From the NCBI GenBank assembly GCA_016704445.1, contig JADJAE010000012.1:1-64000 (forward strand): a stretch of 64,000 nt of DNA. The letters run 5' to 3'. The DNA is from Deltaproteobacteria bacterium. Lineage in GTDB: Bacteria > Myxococcota_A > Polyangia > Polyangiales > Ga0077539. Positions 10,301 to 18,739 of this stretch are shown here, in pieces. Positions within the stretch are counted from its first letter, which is position 1. The number at the start of each line of letters is the position of its first letter. A program made the translations under genes and the position numbers. A model generated the notes under the pieces. It saw nothing but the letters and a program-made list of their open reading frames with translations. It had not been told where the DNA came from and did not search any database.

Positions 10301-11961
10301 AAGACGTGCGCGGCGTCGGCCCCGAGGGCGGGGTCGGTGCCTAGCACCGCGGGCGCGTTGCAGGGGTCGTCCGCGACGGGCACGGCGGGGTCGGCGCCGC
10401 TCGCGAGCTGGCACTCGTGGCGGCGGGCGGACTGCACGGCGTCGGCGAAGGCGGCGTTCCACTCGGCGACGACGGCGTCGGTGACGGGCTGCATTCGCGC
10501 GGGGTAGTTGGGGCTCTCGAAGTACGAGATGGGCCGCACCTGGCGCTGCCGGAAGGGCAGCAGGCAGAGCCCGCGGTTGTCGCTGCGGGTGCGCGCCACG
10601 GCGAGGTCGCAGGTCGAGCGGGGGTCGAGCGCGCGGCAGGTCTCGTCGGCGCTGCACCGGACGTAGCGGTCGCCGCAGGTGCCCGTGGCTCGGTCGCACG
10701 CGGCCGTCGGGGACACCGCGGCGCAGTCGGCGTCGGCCCGGCAGGCGGGCTCCGTCACGCCCTCGAGGTGGGCGGCGCCGGGGGCGGCGCAGCGGCCGCG
10801 CGCGGTGGCCGAGCGGGGGGCGTCGCCGATGCGGCAGAGGCCGCCGTCGGCACAGTCGGCGTCGCGGTTGCAGTCGCGGCCCGCGTCGGCGCCATAAGCC
10901 GGTACGTGGTGGTGCACCCAGAGGTTGTGCCGCGCGGCGAGGTGCACGCGCTCGGTGTCGAGCACGGCCGAGCGGGTGCGGTCGAAGCCGACGTGGGAGA
11001 CGTCGAAGAAGCCGAAGCGCTCCTGGTCGAGGGAGGGCACCGGGGCGGCCTGGCCGGCGATCGGGGGCGTCAGGCTGACGGGCTCGTAGTCGCGGCGCTC
11101 GGCGCGCAGAAACGACGTGCGGAAGGTGACCTCGGCGGGGTTGCAGGCGGTCTCGCCGTCGCCGAGGACGCAGACGGGGATGTTCGGGAGGTCGGGTCCG
11201 AGGTCGGCCTCCTCGGGGTGCAGGATGGCCCGGTGCACCACGTCGAAGTAGCGCAGCGCGCGCTGGCCGCCGATGGTGGCGTGCTCGAAGACCGGGGCGT
11301 TGGGGTCCGTCGGGCTGTTGACGAAGACGGGCACCGGCTCGGCGCGGATGCGGCCCTCCCAGCGCTCGTACTGGAGCACCGAGTTGTAGCCGTCGACGAG
11401 GTTGCGCGACCAGTCGACGCGCATGAACTTCCGCTGGTGCCACGGGCGGTCGCGGTCGTTCTCGACGACCACGTTGAGCTCCTCGCCGGTGGACTCGTTG
11501 TACGAGCGGCGGATGTCGAAGTGCGAGCTGATGGCGAAGGCGGCGACGATCTCGCCGGTGCGCGGGTTCTGCCCGATGCCGCCGGCGCCGCCGGGAGCGC
11601 CGCGCACGAAGTCGTAGGAGAGGCGCGCGAGCAGCAGGCGCTCGGTGACCTCCCAGCGCACCTTCTGGAGCTCGGAGTACGAGGTGAGCCCGACGAAGCC
11701 CGTGCTCGCCGGCTTCGCGATCATGGTGGTCTGCGTGTAGAAGACGGGCTCCCGGCGCAGCACCTCCGGGGTGACGGCCTCGGGGCGGCCGCCGGCCGCG
11801 AGCAGCGCGTACTCCGCGGGGATGAGGTCGGCCTTGTCCAGGTAGTCGGGCTGCACCTGGTTGATGGCCGGGCGCTCCTCGGCGCAGCCGCCGGTCGAGA
11901 GCGACGGGGCGAGGGCGAGCAGGGCGAGCGACGCGGCGCGCGCGAGGGGGGTGGGCTTCAT
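7342..11961 (-). CDS. giant zinc-dependent metzincin-type lipoprotein
   Basis: A 1,539-residue protein, much longer than most secreted metalloproteases. The signal ends in LSTGGC, giving a lipidated Cys. The zinc signature HEIGHSVGQRH lies at about 901-911 and fits the metzincin pattern HExxHxxGxxH, with three His ligands and the catalytic Glu present. An inserted Cys-rich segment (about residues 355-470, with CNRDADCADGGLC and CRADADCA loops) resembles the loops of the neighbouring lipoprotein and splits the N-terminal domain from the protease. The remaining ~600 residues after the zinc site are of unknown fold. Likely anchored on the cell surface and degrading external protein. Start ATG 11961 has GGAG nine bases upstream. 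Similar very large zinc-dependent metalloprotease lipoproteins are common in Myxococcota. Confidence 0.85.
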   Translation of the reverse strand: MKPTPLARAASLALLALAPSLSTGGCAEERPAINQVQPDYLDKADLIPAEYALLAAGGRPEAVTPEVLRREPVFYTQTTMIAKPASTGFVGLTSYSELQKVRWEVTERLLLARLSYDFVRGAPGGAGGIGQNPRTGEIVAAFAISSHFDIRRSYNESTGEELNVVVENDRDRPWHQRKFMRVDWSRNLVDGYNSVLQYERWEGRIRAEPVPVFVNSPTDPNAPVFEHATIGGQRALRYFDVVHRAILHPEEADLGPDLPNIPVCVLGDGETACNPAEVTFRTSFLRAERRDYEPVSLTPPIAGQAAPVPSLDQERFGFFDVSHVGFDRTRSAVLDTERVHLAARHNLWVHHHVPAYGADAGRDCNRDADCADGGLCRIGDAPRSATARGRCAAPGAAHLEGVTEPACRADADCAAVSPTAACDRATGTCGDRYVRCSADETCRALDPRSTCDLAVARTRSDNRGLCLLPFRQRQVRPISYFESPNYPARMQPVTDAVVAEWNAAFADAVQSARRHECQLASGADPAVPVADDPCNAPAVLGTDPALGADAAHVFVGCHAPVWGSDHALPGYHDAAAVAAARAAGWDLPECGPQGTVARLGDLRYNMIGSINDHDAQGYWGLANIAADPETGELIAGRGAVWQNITDTYAAWLTDLVRLLNGDATTATIANGRNVIESMRQVGSGDTPSAQALDAPFRRAGGLASVSLASRDALDRLRLPGSGWLRPGPGARLRNDDPDAPGALDLAARRLAQGRLLGDGDNRAAARRASLRDTDLESALLQGPQVSLASTARQDPSAVLPATRDAASPLRAQDPSRRRVIQRMRARLTAWQCGHEAAFDDDVLAGLAQRIASGAPITPDDPADAPVAFGQRWVFRDGDGRVDYERVRDYAAQFIHHGVLAHEIGHSVGQRHNFTASADAVNYHDGYWASRGQGHPGGVRPRWEYLADPADGHYYSPEEVRGRVEEYAYSSVMDYKGLNEDAHGLGRYDRAFVKNGYVGMVEAFRRVADRPAALWYSANTAGSGLSTPLDLRAWSTGGAPRGMHYTQIPAIFGRRADGSPDVREDNRYDVFLRETRNESLPGWGEASFTNVTADGHVLVPYRFDSDERAGLVWQDQPNDAGADAYESMRYVSGRWLDYYFANSYSRLRSGFSTDAYVSRMWGRYVEQMRQSSQTLAFDLVSFQDFLGSAPDWRRFRDDPAFLGGFVNQAATGVVADAFVAMVLMPEMGAHRIVERYDGQRLATLNLETGAGFPVPINQGRGFESDWRNDAGFWWYEQLNRAGSYYDKVMALDAFTDPELLLLQRDTPADLRLFQLSFYSMYPAQTIRLWGGMLAEDYADFAPLVETGGTRSITRTHLATLNLPPGDGAGRSGRVVDDLHLPIDPQTGFTVQLRAAVMGAANIPATFDQRFMDFARVWTDGSVEALVVADPARDTVSFTDPWSRTTYRALHFGTGAGEPGADVGASATVHAATGAAADEAGIGARMILRLRDLDALRLRAREAGDAARAAALETQLRQYVDLVHVLRRLTARFGTGTSVTH

Positions 11962-12102
11962 CGTGGGGGGCTCCGGCGGGGGGGACCGATAGCTGGCACC
12001 GGTACCCCAGCGGAGGGCGCGGCGGAAGGACCGCCCCCCAAAGCATCGTTCGGGGGTTTAGGAGCTCGATGGCTTCGCTGTCGCGCGCTTGACCCGTATC
12101 TC

Positions 12103-12128
12103 ACCATACGGTTAATTAACCGTGTGGT
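12103..12128 (+). promoter_or_regulatory. palindromic operator of the ArsR gene
   Basis: Bases 12108-12123 form a perfect 16-base palindrome, ACGGTTAATTAACCGT. Flanking ACCAT and GTGGT extend it to 26 bases with a single mismatched pair. It is AT-rich in a GC-rich genome and covers the likely -10 region (TTGACC at 12089-12094, then 17 bases, then TTAATT at 12112-12117). It runs into the GTG start of the ArsR gene at 12124. ArsR-family repressors usually bind such sites over their own promoter, so autorepression is the natural reading. Confidence 0.7.
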
Positions 12129-12509
12129 TCAGTTGCGCGATCCCCTCAGCCAGACCTTCGCGGCGCTCGCCGATCCGACGCGCAGGGCCATGCTCGCGCG
12201 GCTCTCACAGGGGGAGGCCAACGTCTCCGACCTGGCCCGACCGTTCCTCGATCAGATGAGCCTGTAGCGGTCACCAAGCACCTGAAGGTGCTGGAGAGCG
12301 CGGGGCTCGTGACCAAGACCCGGTCGGCGCAGTGGCGGCCCTGCACGCTCAACGGCGCCGCGCTCCGTGACGCCGCCGATTGGATGGAGAGCTATCGGCA
12401 GTTCTGGGAAGAGAGCTTCGATCGACTGGACCTGTACCTGAAGACCGTGACCGCGAGCGGGAGCTCGACGAAGAAGCCGAAAGGAAAGAGCCGTGCCCGA
12501 AAGAAGTAG
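12124..12509 (+). CDS. ArsR-family transcriptional regulator, frameshifted
   Basis: Winged-helix repressor of about 128 residues. The first half (FAALADPTRRAMLARLSQGE) and second half (KHLKVLESAGLVTKTRSAQ) are both typical of the ArsR subgroup that precedes SRPBCC/AHSA1 genes. The frame changes once near 12258-12270, just before the recognition helix; restoring one missing base joins the two parts. No metal-binding Cys motif is seen. GTG 12124 lies inside the operator, so the transcript may be nearly leaderless; TTG 12133 is an alternative. It overlaps the SRPBCC gene by 17 bases and is presumably co-transcribed with it. Confidence 0.8.
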
Positions 12510-13440
12510 GTCGAACGAGATCCGTATCGTCCGCGTCTACGACGCGCCCGTGCAGGCGGTGTGGGACGCGTGGACCGATCCGAAGCAGGTCGCGCAGTGG
12601 TGGGGGCCGCGGGGCTTCTCGATCACGACGCACAGCAAGGATCTGAGGCCCGGCGGTGTCTGGCACTACACGATGCACGGCCCCGACGGCGTCGACTACC
12701 CGAACAAGACGCTCTACCTCGAGGTCGAGCCGGGCAGGCGCCTCGTCTACGACCACGGAGGCAATGACGAGCGAGCGCCGATGTTCCGCGTCACCGTGGT
12801 GTTCAGCGAGGTCGGCGGGAAGACGAAGATGGACATGAGCATGGCGCTGCCGACCCCGGAGGCCGCCGAGGAGACGCGCGCGTTCGTCAAGAAGGCGGGC
12901 GGCAACGCGACCTGGGATCGGCTCGCGGAGCACCTCGCCGGGTCGGCCGGGGAGAGCTGCTTCGTCATCAACCGCAGCTTCTCGGCGCCCATCGAGACGA
13001 TGTTCCAGATGTGGACCGACCCCGAGCACTTCTCGCGGTGGCTGGCGCCGACCGGGTTCACGATGCAGTTCATCAAGGCCGACATCCGACCGGGTGGCGC
13101 GACCTTCTACCTCATGACCGACGGCGGAGCGGTGAAGATGTACGGCCGCGCCAGCTACCTCGAGATCGAGCGTCCCGGCCGCCTCGTCTACACGCAGCAG
13201 TTCTGCGACGAGCACGAGAACGTCACGCGCCATCCCATGTCGCCGACGTGGCCTGCGACGATGCTCACGACCGTGACCCTGACCGAGGAGGGACCAGCGC
13301 AGACGCGAGTGACCGTGAAGTGGGAGCCGCACGGCGCGACCACCCGCGAGGAGCTGGAGACCTTCCTCAAGGCCCGAGGGGGCATGACCCAGGGCTGGAC
13401 CGGCTCCTTCGACAAGCTCGACGACTACCTCGCTCGCTGA
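12493..13440 (+). CDS. tandem SRPBCC (AHSA1-like) domain protein
   Basis: A 315-residue protein made of two AHSA1/START-like ligand-binding domains. The first (about 8-155) starts IRIVRVYDAPVQAVWDAWTD with WWGPRGF; the second (about 160-312) starts FVINRSFSAPIETMFQMWTD with RWLAPTGF. Each has the usual helix-grip landmarks and a C-terminal helix. Such proteins bind small hydrophobic ligands or act with a co-encoded ArsR repressor; the ligand is unknown. GTG start, AAGGA about eight bases upstream. Two fused domains are longer than the usual ~160-residue single-domain form. Confidence 0.85.
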   Translation: MPERSRSNEIRIVRVYDAPVQAVWDAWTDPKQVAQWWGPRGFSITTHSKDLRPGGVWHYTMHGPDGVDYPNKTLYLEVEPGRRLVYDHGGNDERAPMFRVTVVFSEVGGKTKMDMSMALPTPEAAEETRAFVKKAGGNATWDRLAEHLAGSAGESCFVINRSFSAPIETMFQMWTDPEHFSRWLAPTGFTMQFIKADIRPGGATFYLMTDGGAVKMYGRASYLEIERPGRLVYTQQFCDEHENVTRHPMSPTWPATMLTTVTLTEEGPAQTRVTVKWEPHGATTREELETFLKARGGMTQGWTGSFDKLDDYLAR

Positions 13441-13483
13441 GGCCGCTGGTGAGGTACCGGGCGGTGTGATACCCGAACGGTCC

Positions 13484-15484
13484 ATGCGAACCTTCTTGCG
13501 GGCGGCGGTTCTGGTGGCGCTCGGGTCCGTCGTGGGGTGCAGCGATCCGGCGCCCACGGGGCTCGCGGACAGCGGCGTGACGGCCGACGGCAGCGTCGCC
13601 GCCGACCTCGGCGCGACGCCCGACAGCGGAGTGCGCACGGAGTGCAACCCGCTGGGCTTCCCCGAGGCCTGCCTTCTGCCCTTCCCCAGCGCCTACTACC
13701 AGAACGCCGACGGTCGGCTGAACCTCCCAGCGGCCGCGATGCCCATCTCCACGGGCCGCACCTCCAACGGCGGCGACCCCGTCCCGGTGAACCCCTCGCA
13801 CTGGAACCGCCTCGACGGCTTCTCCCCCTCCGGCGCCCTCACCGTGTACTTCCCCGAGCGCGTCGACCCCGCCTCGCTCGTCCCGCACACCGACCTCGCG
13901 AGCTCCCTCACCGCCACCGCCAGCACCGCCCTCGTCGACATGACCTCCGGGCAGCGCGTGCTGCACTTCGCCGAGGTCGACGCCACCGCGAGGGAGGGCC
14001 GTCCGCAGGTGCTCATCATCCGCCCGATGGTGCGGCTCATCCCGGGGCACCGCTACGCCGTCGCGGTCACCGCCGCCGCGCGCGCCGTCGGCGGCGGAGC
14101 GCTGTCGGTTCCGCCGGGCTTCGCGGCCCTGCGCTCGGGGACCCCGTCGAGCGACCCGCGCCTCGCCCGCGTCGCCCCCCGCTACACCGAGATCTTCGCC
14201 GCGCTCGAGCGCGCGGGCATCCAGCGCGGCTCGCTCACCGTCGCGTGGGACTACACCACCGCCTCGGAGCGCTGGCTCACGGGCCCGGTGGTGGGCATGC
14301 GCGACGCGGCGCTCACCATGGTCGGCGAGCGAGGCCTGGGCTTCACCGTCGCGCAGGTCGAGGAGGACTACAACGCCAACATCCTCCGCCGCATCAGCGG
14401 GACCATCCGGGTGCCCTCGTTCATCACCGGCACCGGCGACGACGCGCGGCTCTCCCGCAACGCCGAGGGCGCGCCCCAGTTCGTGCGCGTGGTGGACGTG
14501 CCCTTCGTGGCGATGATCCCCCGCAGCGCCATGACCCGCGGGCCGCTGCCGCTGATCCAGTTCGGCCACGGCCTGCTGGGCTCCGCCGTGGGCGAGCTCG
14601 GCGCCGCGACGGACACCAACAACTACATGCAGCGCTTCATCAACGAGCAGGGCTTCGTGGTGATCGCCACCAACTGGACCGGGCTGAGCTACCCCGACAT
14701 CACCACGGCCATCCACGCCCTCTCGGACTTCAACTACTTCCCCGCCATCGCCGACCAGCTCCAGCAGTCGCTCGTCAACGCCCTGGTGCTCTACCGCACC
14801 GGCCGGGCGCAGTTCGGCGACCACGCGGCCTTCCAGGTGGGCGGACGCGCGGCCTTCGACCCGGCGCGCGCCTACTACTACGGCATCTCCCTCGGCGGGA
14901 TCATGGGCACCAGCTTCATGGGCTACTCCACCGACTGCGCCCGCGGCGTGCTCAACGTCCCCGGCGCCAACTGGGGGTTGCTCCTCCAGCGCTCGTCGAA
15001 CTTCGCCCTCTACTCCCTGGCCTTCAACGACTACGAGAGCCCCGCCGAGCAGCAGGTGCTCTTCAACCTCTCGCAGTCGCTCTTCGACGCGAGCGACCCG
15101 ATCAACGTCGCGCCGCACCTGCTCGCCGACCGCCTCCCGGGCGTGCCCGAGAAGAGCCTGCTCTTCCAGGAGGCCGTCAACGACGGGGCGGTGAACAACC
15201 TCGCCACCGAGATGCTGGCCCGCGCCGGCAACATCCCGTTGATCGTCCCGTCGCCGCGCACGCCCTACGGGCTCACCACCACGATGGGCCCGGCGCCCTC
15301 CGGCCTCTCCATCTGGGACGAGCACCCGACGCCCGCCCCCTCCGGGACCAACCAGCCCGCGTCGAACAACCCCACGCACGGCACCGTGCGCGCGCTCGCC
15401 GCCGCCATCCGGCAGATCACCACCTTCCTCACGCCCACCGGCCAGGTCACGCACACCTGCGACGGACCGTGCGATCCGCAGTGA
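13484..15484 (+). CDS. lipoprotein with alpha/beta-hydrolase fold
   Basis: A 666-residue exported protein. The signal ends in SVVGC, then an Asp/Ser/Gly linker. The N-terminal half looks like a beta-sandwich (CNPLGFPEACLLPFPS, then YFPERVDPASLVPHTDL). The C-terminal half has an alpha/beta-hydrolase core with LIQFGHGLLGS (oxyanion-type loop) and the nucleophile elbow YYYGISLGGIMG. This type is frequent in myxobacteria and is probably a surface esterase or lipase-like enzyme; the substrate cannot be told. ATG 13484 gives a standard lipoprotein signal; GTG 13466 is also in frame. Confidence 0.75.
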   Translation: MRTFLRAAVLVALGSVVGCSDPAPTGLADSGVTADGSVAADLGATPDSGVRTECNPLGFPEACLLPFPSAYYQNADGRLNLPAAAMPISTGRTSNGGDPVPVNPSHWNRLDGFSPSGALTVYFPERVDPASLVPHTDLASSLTATASTALVDMTSGQRVLHFAEVDATAREGRPQVLIIRPMVRLIPGHRYAVAVTAAARAVGGGALSVPPGFAALRSGTPSSDPRLARVAPRYTEIFAALERAGIQRGSLTVAWDYTTASERWLTGPVVGMRDAALTMVGERGLGFTVAQVEEDYNANILRRISGTIRVPSFITGTGDDARLSRNAEGAPQFVRVVDVPFVAMIPRSAMTRGPLPLIQFGHGLLGSAVGELGAATDTNNYMQRFINEQGFVVIATNWTGLSYPDITTAIHALSDFNYFPAIADQLQQSLVNALVLYRTGRAQFGDHAAFQVGGRAAFDPARAYYYGISLGGIMGTSFMGYSTDCARGVLNVPGANWGLLLQRSSNFALYSLAFNDYESPAEQQVLFNLSQSLFDASDPINVAPHLLADRLPGVPEKSLLFQEAVNDGAVNNLATEMLARAGNIPLIVPSPRTPYGLTTTMGPAPSGLSIWDEHPTPAPSGTNQPASNNPTHGTVRALAAAIRQITTFLTPTGQVTHTCDGPCDPQ

Positions 15485-15522
15485 CGGCCACCCCCCGCTG
15501 ACACGGAGCCCCCGACGCCGCC

Positions 15523-16875
15523 ATGCTCGCCCCCATCGCCCCCGGTCACCTGCCCCTCCTCGGCAACCTCTACTCCATGCGCACCGCGCCCCTCGCCACG
15601 CTCACCCGGGCGCTGCGAGAGAACGGCGACATCTCCCGCGTGGAGTTTCCCGGCGGGCTGCGAGGCCACTTCCTCTTCCACCCCGATCACGTGAAGACGA
15701 TCCTGGTCGACCACGCGAAGCACGTGAGCAAGGACACCCCGGGCTTCGCCGCGCTGCGGCTGCTGCTCGGCAACGGGCTCGTGACCAGCGACGGGCCGGT
15801 CTGGCTGCGGCAGCGGCGCATCGCGCAGCCGGCCTTCCACCGCGCGAAGATCTTCGCCCTCGGCGGACGGATGGTGGAGCTCACCCGGCGCACCGCCGAC
15901 GAGTGGAGCGTCGCGGCGAAGGCGGGCGCGACGGTCGACGTGGCCGAGTCGATGATGCGCCTCACGCTGCGCGTGGTGGCCGACACCATGCTGGGCAAGG
16001 ACGTCGAGCGCGACGCCGCGGGCGTGGGCAAGGCCATCACCTTCCTGCTGCACAACCTCAACGAGCGCATCGTGCGGCCGTGGGCCCCGCCGGTGACCTG
16101 GCCCACGCCCAACAACCGGCGCTTCCTCGAGGCGAGGGACAGCGTGGTGCGCGTGGTGGACGAGGCCATCGCGAGCCGGCGAGCGAAGCCCGACGCGCCG
16201 GGGGGAGAGTTTCTGCGGATGCTCATCGAGGCGCGGGACGAGGAGACCGGCGAGGCGATGAACGACCAGCAGCTCCGCGACGAGGTGGTCACCATCTTCG
16301 GCGCCGGCCACGAGACCACCGCCAACCTCCTGGCGTGGACCTGGTCGTGGCTCTCCCGCATGCCCCACGTGCGGCGCAAGATGCTCGCCGAGCTCGACGA
16401 GGTGCTGGGCGACCGGGACGCGACCGCCGAGGACTATCCCAAGCTGCCGTACACCCGCGCCGTGCTCTCCGAGTCGCTGCGCATCACCCCCGTCGTGTGG
16501 CTGCTCTCCCGGCGGCTGCTGCAGGACATCACCGTCGGCGAGTACACCCTCCCCGCGGGCACGCTGGCCTTCCTCTCTCCCTACGCCACGCACCGTCACC
16601 CGGGCTTCTGGGACAACCCCGAAGGCTTCGATCCCGAGCGCTTCATGGAGACCGCGACCAGCAGCCGCCCGACGCTGGCGTACTTCCCCTTCGGGGCCGG
16701 TCCGAGGAAGTGCATCGGGGACACCTTCGCGCTGGTCGAGGCGACGCTGGTGCTGGCCACGCTGGCGCGCCGCTTCGAGCTCGAGCTCCCGCCGGGGATG
16801 GTGCCGGTGCCCGAGCCGGTGATCACCATGCGCCCGCGCGGCGGCCTCCCCATGAGGGTGCGAGAGCGCTCGTAG
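15523..16875 (+). CDS. cytochrome P450
   Basis: A 450-residue haem-thiolate monooxygenase. The I-helix oxygen-binding motif AGHETT is at 261-266, the ExxR pair ESLR at 317-320, and the haem loop FPFGAGPRKCIG runs from 388 with the axial Cys at 397. No N-terminal membrane anchor is obvious, so it is probably soluble. The resemblance is to the CYP4/CYP102-like bacterial group that hydroxylates fatty acids or terpenoids; substrate unknown. No ferredoxin or reductase gene lies beside it, so redox partners must come from elsewhere. Convergent with ybeY across a G-rich gap. Confidence 0.95.
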   Translation: MLAPIAPGHLPLLGNLYSMRTAPLATLTRALRENGDISRVEFPGGLRGHFLFHPDHVKTILVDHAKHVSKDTPGFAALRLLLGNGLVTSDGPVWLRQRRIAQPAFHRAKIFALGGRMVELTRRTADEWSVAAKAGATVDVAESMMRLTLRVVADTMLGKDVERDAAGVGKAITFLLHNLNERIVRPWAPPVTWPTPNNRRFLEARDSVVRVVDEAIASRRAKPDAPGGEFLRMLIEARDEETGEAMNDQQLRDEVVTIFGAGHETTANLLAWTWSWLSRMPHVRRKMLAELDEVLGDRDATAEDYPKLPYTRAVLSESLRITPVVWLLSRRLLQDITVGEYTLPAGTLAFLSPYATHRHPGFWDNPEGFDPERFMETATSSRPTLAYFPFGAGPRKCIGDTFALVEATLVLATLARRFELELPPGMVPVPEPVITMRPRGGLPMRVRERS

Positions 16876-16878
16876 CGG

Positions 16879-16930
16879 GAGGGGGGCCGGCGGGGGCCGC
16901 GGGGGGGGGGGGGCCGGGGGGGGGGGCCCC
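16879..16930. repeat. poly-G tract between convergent genes
   Basis: About 52 bases made almost only of G with a few C, including unbroken G runs over ten long. It sits exactly in the 59-base gap between the P450 stop and the YbeY stop. It could be a very GC-rich terminator hairpin that was badly read, or a base-calling artefact; natural function is doubtful. Confidence 0.6.
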
Positions 16931-16934
16931 GCCC

Positions 16935-17405
16935 TCAGCCCGCGGCGCGCTTCGCCTTCGCCGCCGCCGCCCGGCGGATCACCGCCAGCATCCGGTCGGT
17001 CTCCGCGCGCATGCGCTGGTCGTCGGCGTCGGTCTGGTGGTCCCAGCCGAGGAGGTGCAGCAGGCCGTGCGCGAGGAGCATCATCACCTCGTCGCGCGTC
17101 ACCACCGCCCGCTCCTTCGCCTGCCGCGTCGCCGTCTCCAGCGAGATGATCACGTCGCCCAGCAGGTCGCCCGCCAGGTGACCGTCGTCGCCCTCGCGCA
17201 TCGCGAAGGCCAGCACGTCCGTGGGCTTGTTCTTCTTCCGGTAGTCGCGGTTGAGCGCGTGGATCGTCGCGTCGTCGCAGAGCAGCACCGAGAGCTCGGC
17301 GCGCGGCAGCTTGAGCGAGCGCAGCATCGCCTCCGCCGCGGAGCGCACCTCCTCCGTCGAGACCACCCTGGACTTCGTCGCCTGTCGGGACACTTCGACT
17401 CGCAT
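16935..17405 (-). CDS. ybeY: endoribonuclease YbeY
   Basis: A 156-residue YbeY/UPF0054 protein, the single-strand RNase for 16S rRNA 3'-end maturation and ribosome quality control. The zinc motif HGLLHLLGWDH is complete at 113-123 (His 113, 117, 123), preceded by the NRDYRKKNKPTDVLAF landmark. Length is normal; the C-terminus is a short basic Ala/Lys tail. ATG at 17405. Upstream on the same strand, 53 bases away, is a Ser/Thr kinase gene. Confidence 0.95.
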   Translation of the reverse strand: MRVEVSRQATKSRVVSTEEVRSAAEAMLRSLKLPRAELSVLLCDDATIHALNRDYRKKNKPTDVLAFAMREGDDGHLAGDLLGDVIISLETATRQAKERAVVTRDEVMMLLAHGLLHLLGWDHQTDADDQRMRAETDRMLAVIRRAAAAKAKRAAG

Positions 17406-17458
17406 CGTGCGCGCGAGGGTGCCACGAAGTCGGCGCCCCGAGGGAGCGCCCATCGCGC

Positions 17459-18643
17459 TCAGCGGGCGTTGGGGCGGACGCCCGCGTCGGCGAGCGAGGG
17501 AGCGGCCGGGGCCGTGAGCGACGCCGCCATCGACCCCGCCGAGGGAGCGCGCGCGGCGGTGGTCACCTGCGGGCCGGAGCGCAGCACCACGCTGGCCACC
17601 ACGCCCAGCACCGCGAGCACGCCCACCGCAAGCGCCACGGTGCGGCCGACCCGAGAGCCCTTCGGAGGGCCAGCGCTCACCGCCGGCAGCACCGCGGTCA
17701 CGGCCCCCGACGCCGCGGCGACAGGGCGCTCCAGCGCCTGATCGAGCGCGGCGAGGAAGGACCCCGCGTCGGCGAAGCGGTCGTCCGGGCGCAGGCTGAG
17801 GGCGCGGTCGATGAGGTCTTCCCAGGGGCCCACGTCGACGCCGAGGTGGCCGGGCGTCGGGCGCCTCGGGTTGAGGGCCTCGGGGTAGAGCTTGATGAGG
17901 TCGGTGGCGACGTAGGCCGGGCGGTCGGTGAGCACCTCGGTGAGCAGCAGCCCGAGGGCGTGCACGTCCGTCCACGGGCCGGTGCGGGCGCCGGAGAGCT
18001 GCTCCGGGGCCGCGTAGCGAGGGGAGAAGGTGAGGTTGAAGGAGGTCGAGCGGCTGGCCCCGCTGCCCGCGACCTCGTCCTTCTGCATGGCCTTGGCGAT
18101 GCCGAAATCCAGCAGCCGGACGCGCTGCGAGGCGCGCTCGATGAGGATGTTGGCGGGCTTCAGGTCGCGGTGCGCGATGCCCAGCGCGTGCGCGGCCTGC
18201 ACCGCCTCGAAGATGGGGCGCAGCAGGTGGAGGGCCTCCGAGGGAGAGCGGCCGCCCTGACCGCGGCGCCGGGTGAGGGCGGCCTCCAGGGTCTCGCCGT
18301 CGATCCACTCCAGGGCGATGAAGGCCACGCCGACGCCGCTGGGGAGCTTCGTGGTGCCGAACTCCGCGACCTGCACCACTACCGGGTGGCGGATCTTCTC
18401 GATGACCCTCGCCTCCAGCGTGAAGCGCTCGAAGAACTGCTGCAGCTCGGTCGCCGCGTTGAGCCCCTCCGGGGCCTTGAGCAGCTTCAGCGCCACGTCG
18501 CGGCCGTCGCGCTGGTCGCGGGCGCGGTACACGGCCCCGAAGCCGCCTTCGGCGACGAAGCCTTCGAGCACATAGCGGCCCTCGAGGGTGATCCCCTCCA
18601 GGGCTCGCAGGTCTTTTCCGACCGGGCGAGCTCCCATGGACAT
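17459..18643 (-). CDS. Ser/Thr protein kinase with C-terminal membrane anchor
   Basis: A 394-residue Hanks-type kinase. The Gly-rich loop AEGGFGAVY is at about 31-39, the ATP Lys in DVALKLL at 53, the catalytic loop HRDLKPAN at 158-165, DFG at 179-181 and YAAPEQL as the P+1 region. All catalytic residues are present, so it should be active. One transmembrane helix near 330-345 leaves a short Ala/Pro-rich external tail. It is divergent from the VgrG gene with only about 95 bases between starts. A kinase regulating a contractile injection apparatus is one possibility (compare PpkA), but this is inference. ATG 18643 chosen; ATG 18637 and GTG 18664 are alternatives. Confidence 0.85.
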   Translation of the reverse strand: MSMGARPVGKDLRALEGITLEGRYVLEGFVAEGGFGAVYRARDQRDGRDVALKLLKAPEGLNAATELQQFFERFTLEARVIEKIRHPVVVQVAEFGTTKLPSGVGVAFIALEWIDGETLEAALTRRRGQGGRSPSEALHLLRPIFEAVQAAHALGIAHRDLKPANILIERASQRVRLLDFGIAKAMQKDEVAGSGASRSTSFNLTFSPRYAAPEQLSGARTGPWTDVHALGLLLTEVLTDRPAYVATDLIKLYPEALNPRRPTPGHLGVDVGPWEDLIDRALSLRPDDRFADAGSFLAALDQALERPVAAASGAVTAVLPAVSAGPPKGSRVGRTVALAVGVLAVLGVVASVVLRSGPQVTTAARAPSAGSMAASLTAPAAPSLADAGVRPNAR

Positions 18644-18739
18644 CGTAGGCCGGGAAGCTACCACGGCGCGGCGGCCGCGCTTGATCGCGCGGGATCAATC
18701 CTGCCATCGTCCGCGCCACTCGGACTCGGAGGCGCACGG

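Noticed and set aside
7345..12046. Long antisense open frames opposite the metalloprotease
   Set aside because: They follow from the high GC3 of the real gene on the other strand; composition is Arg/Ala/Gly/Val-rich with no domain motifs.
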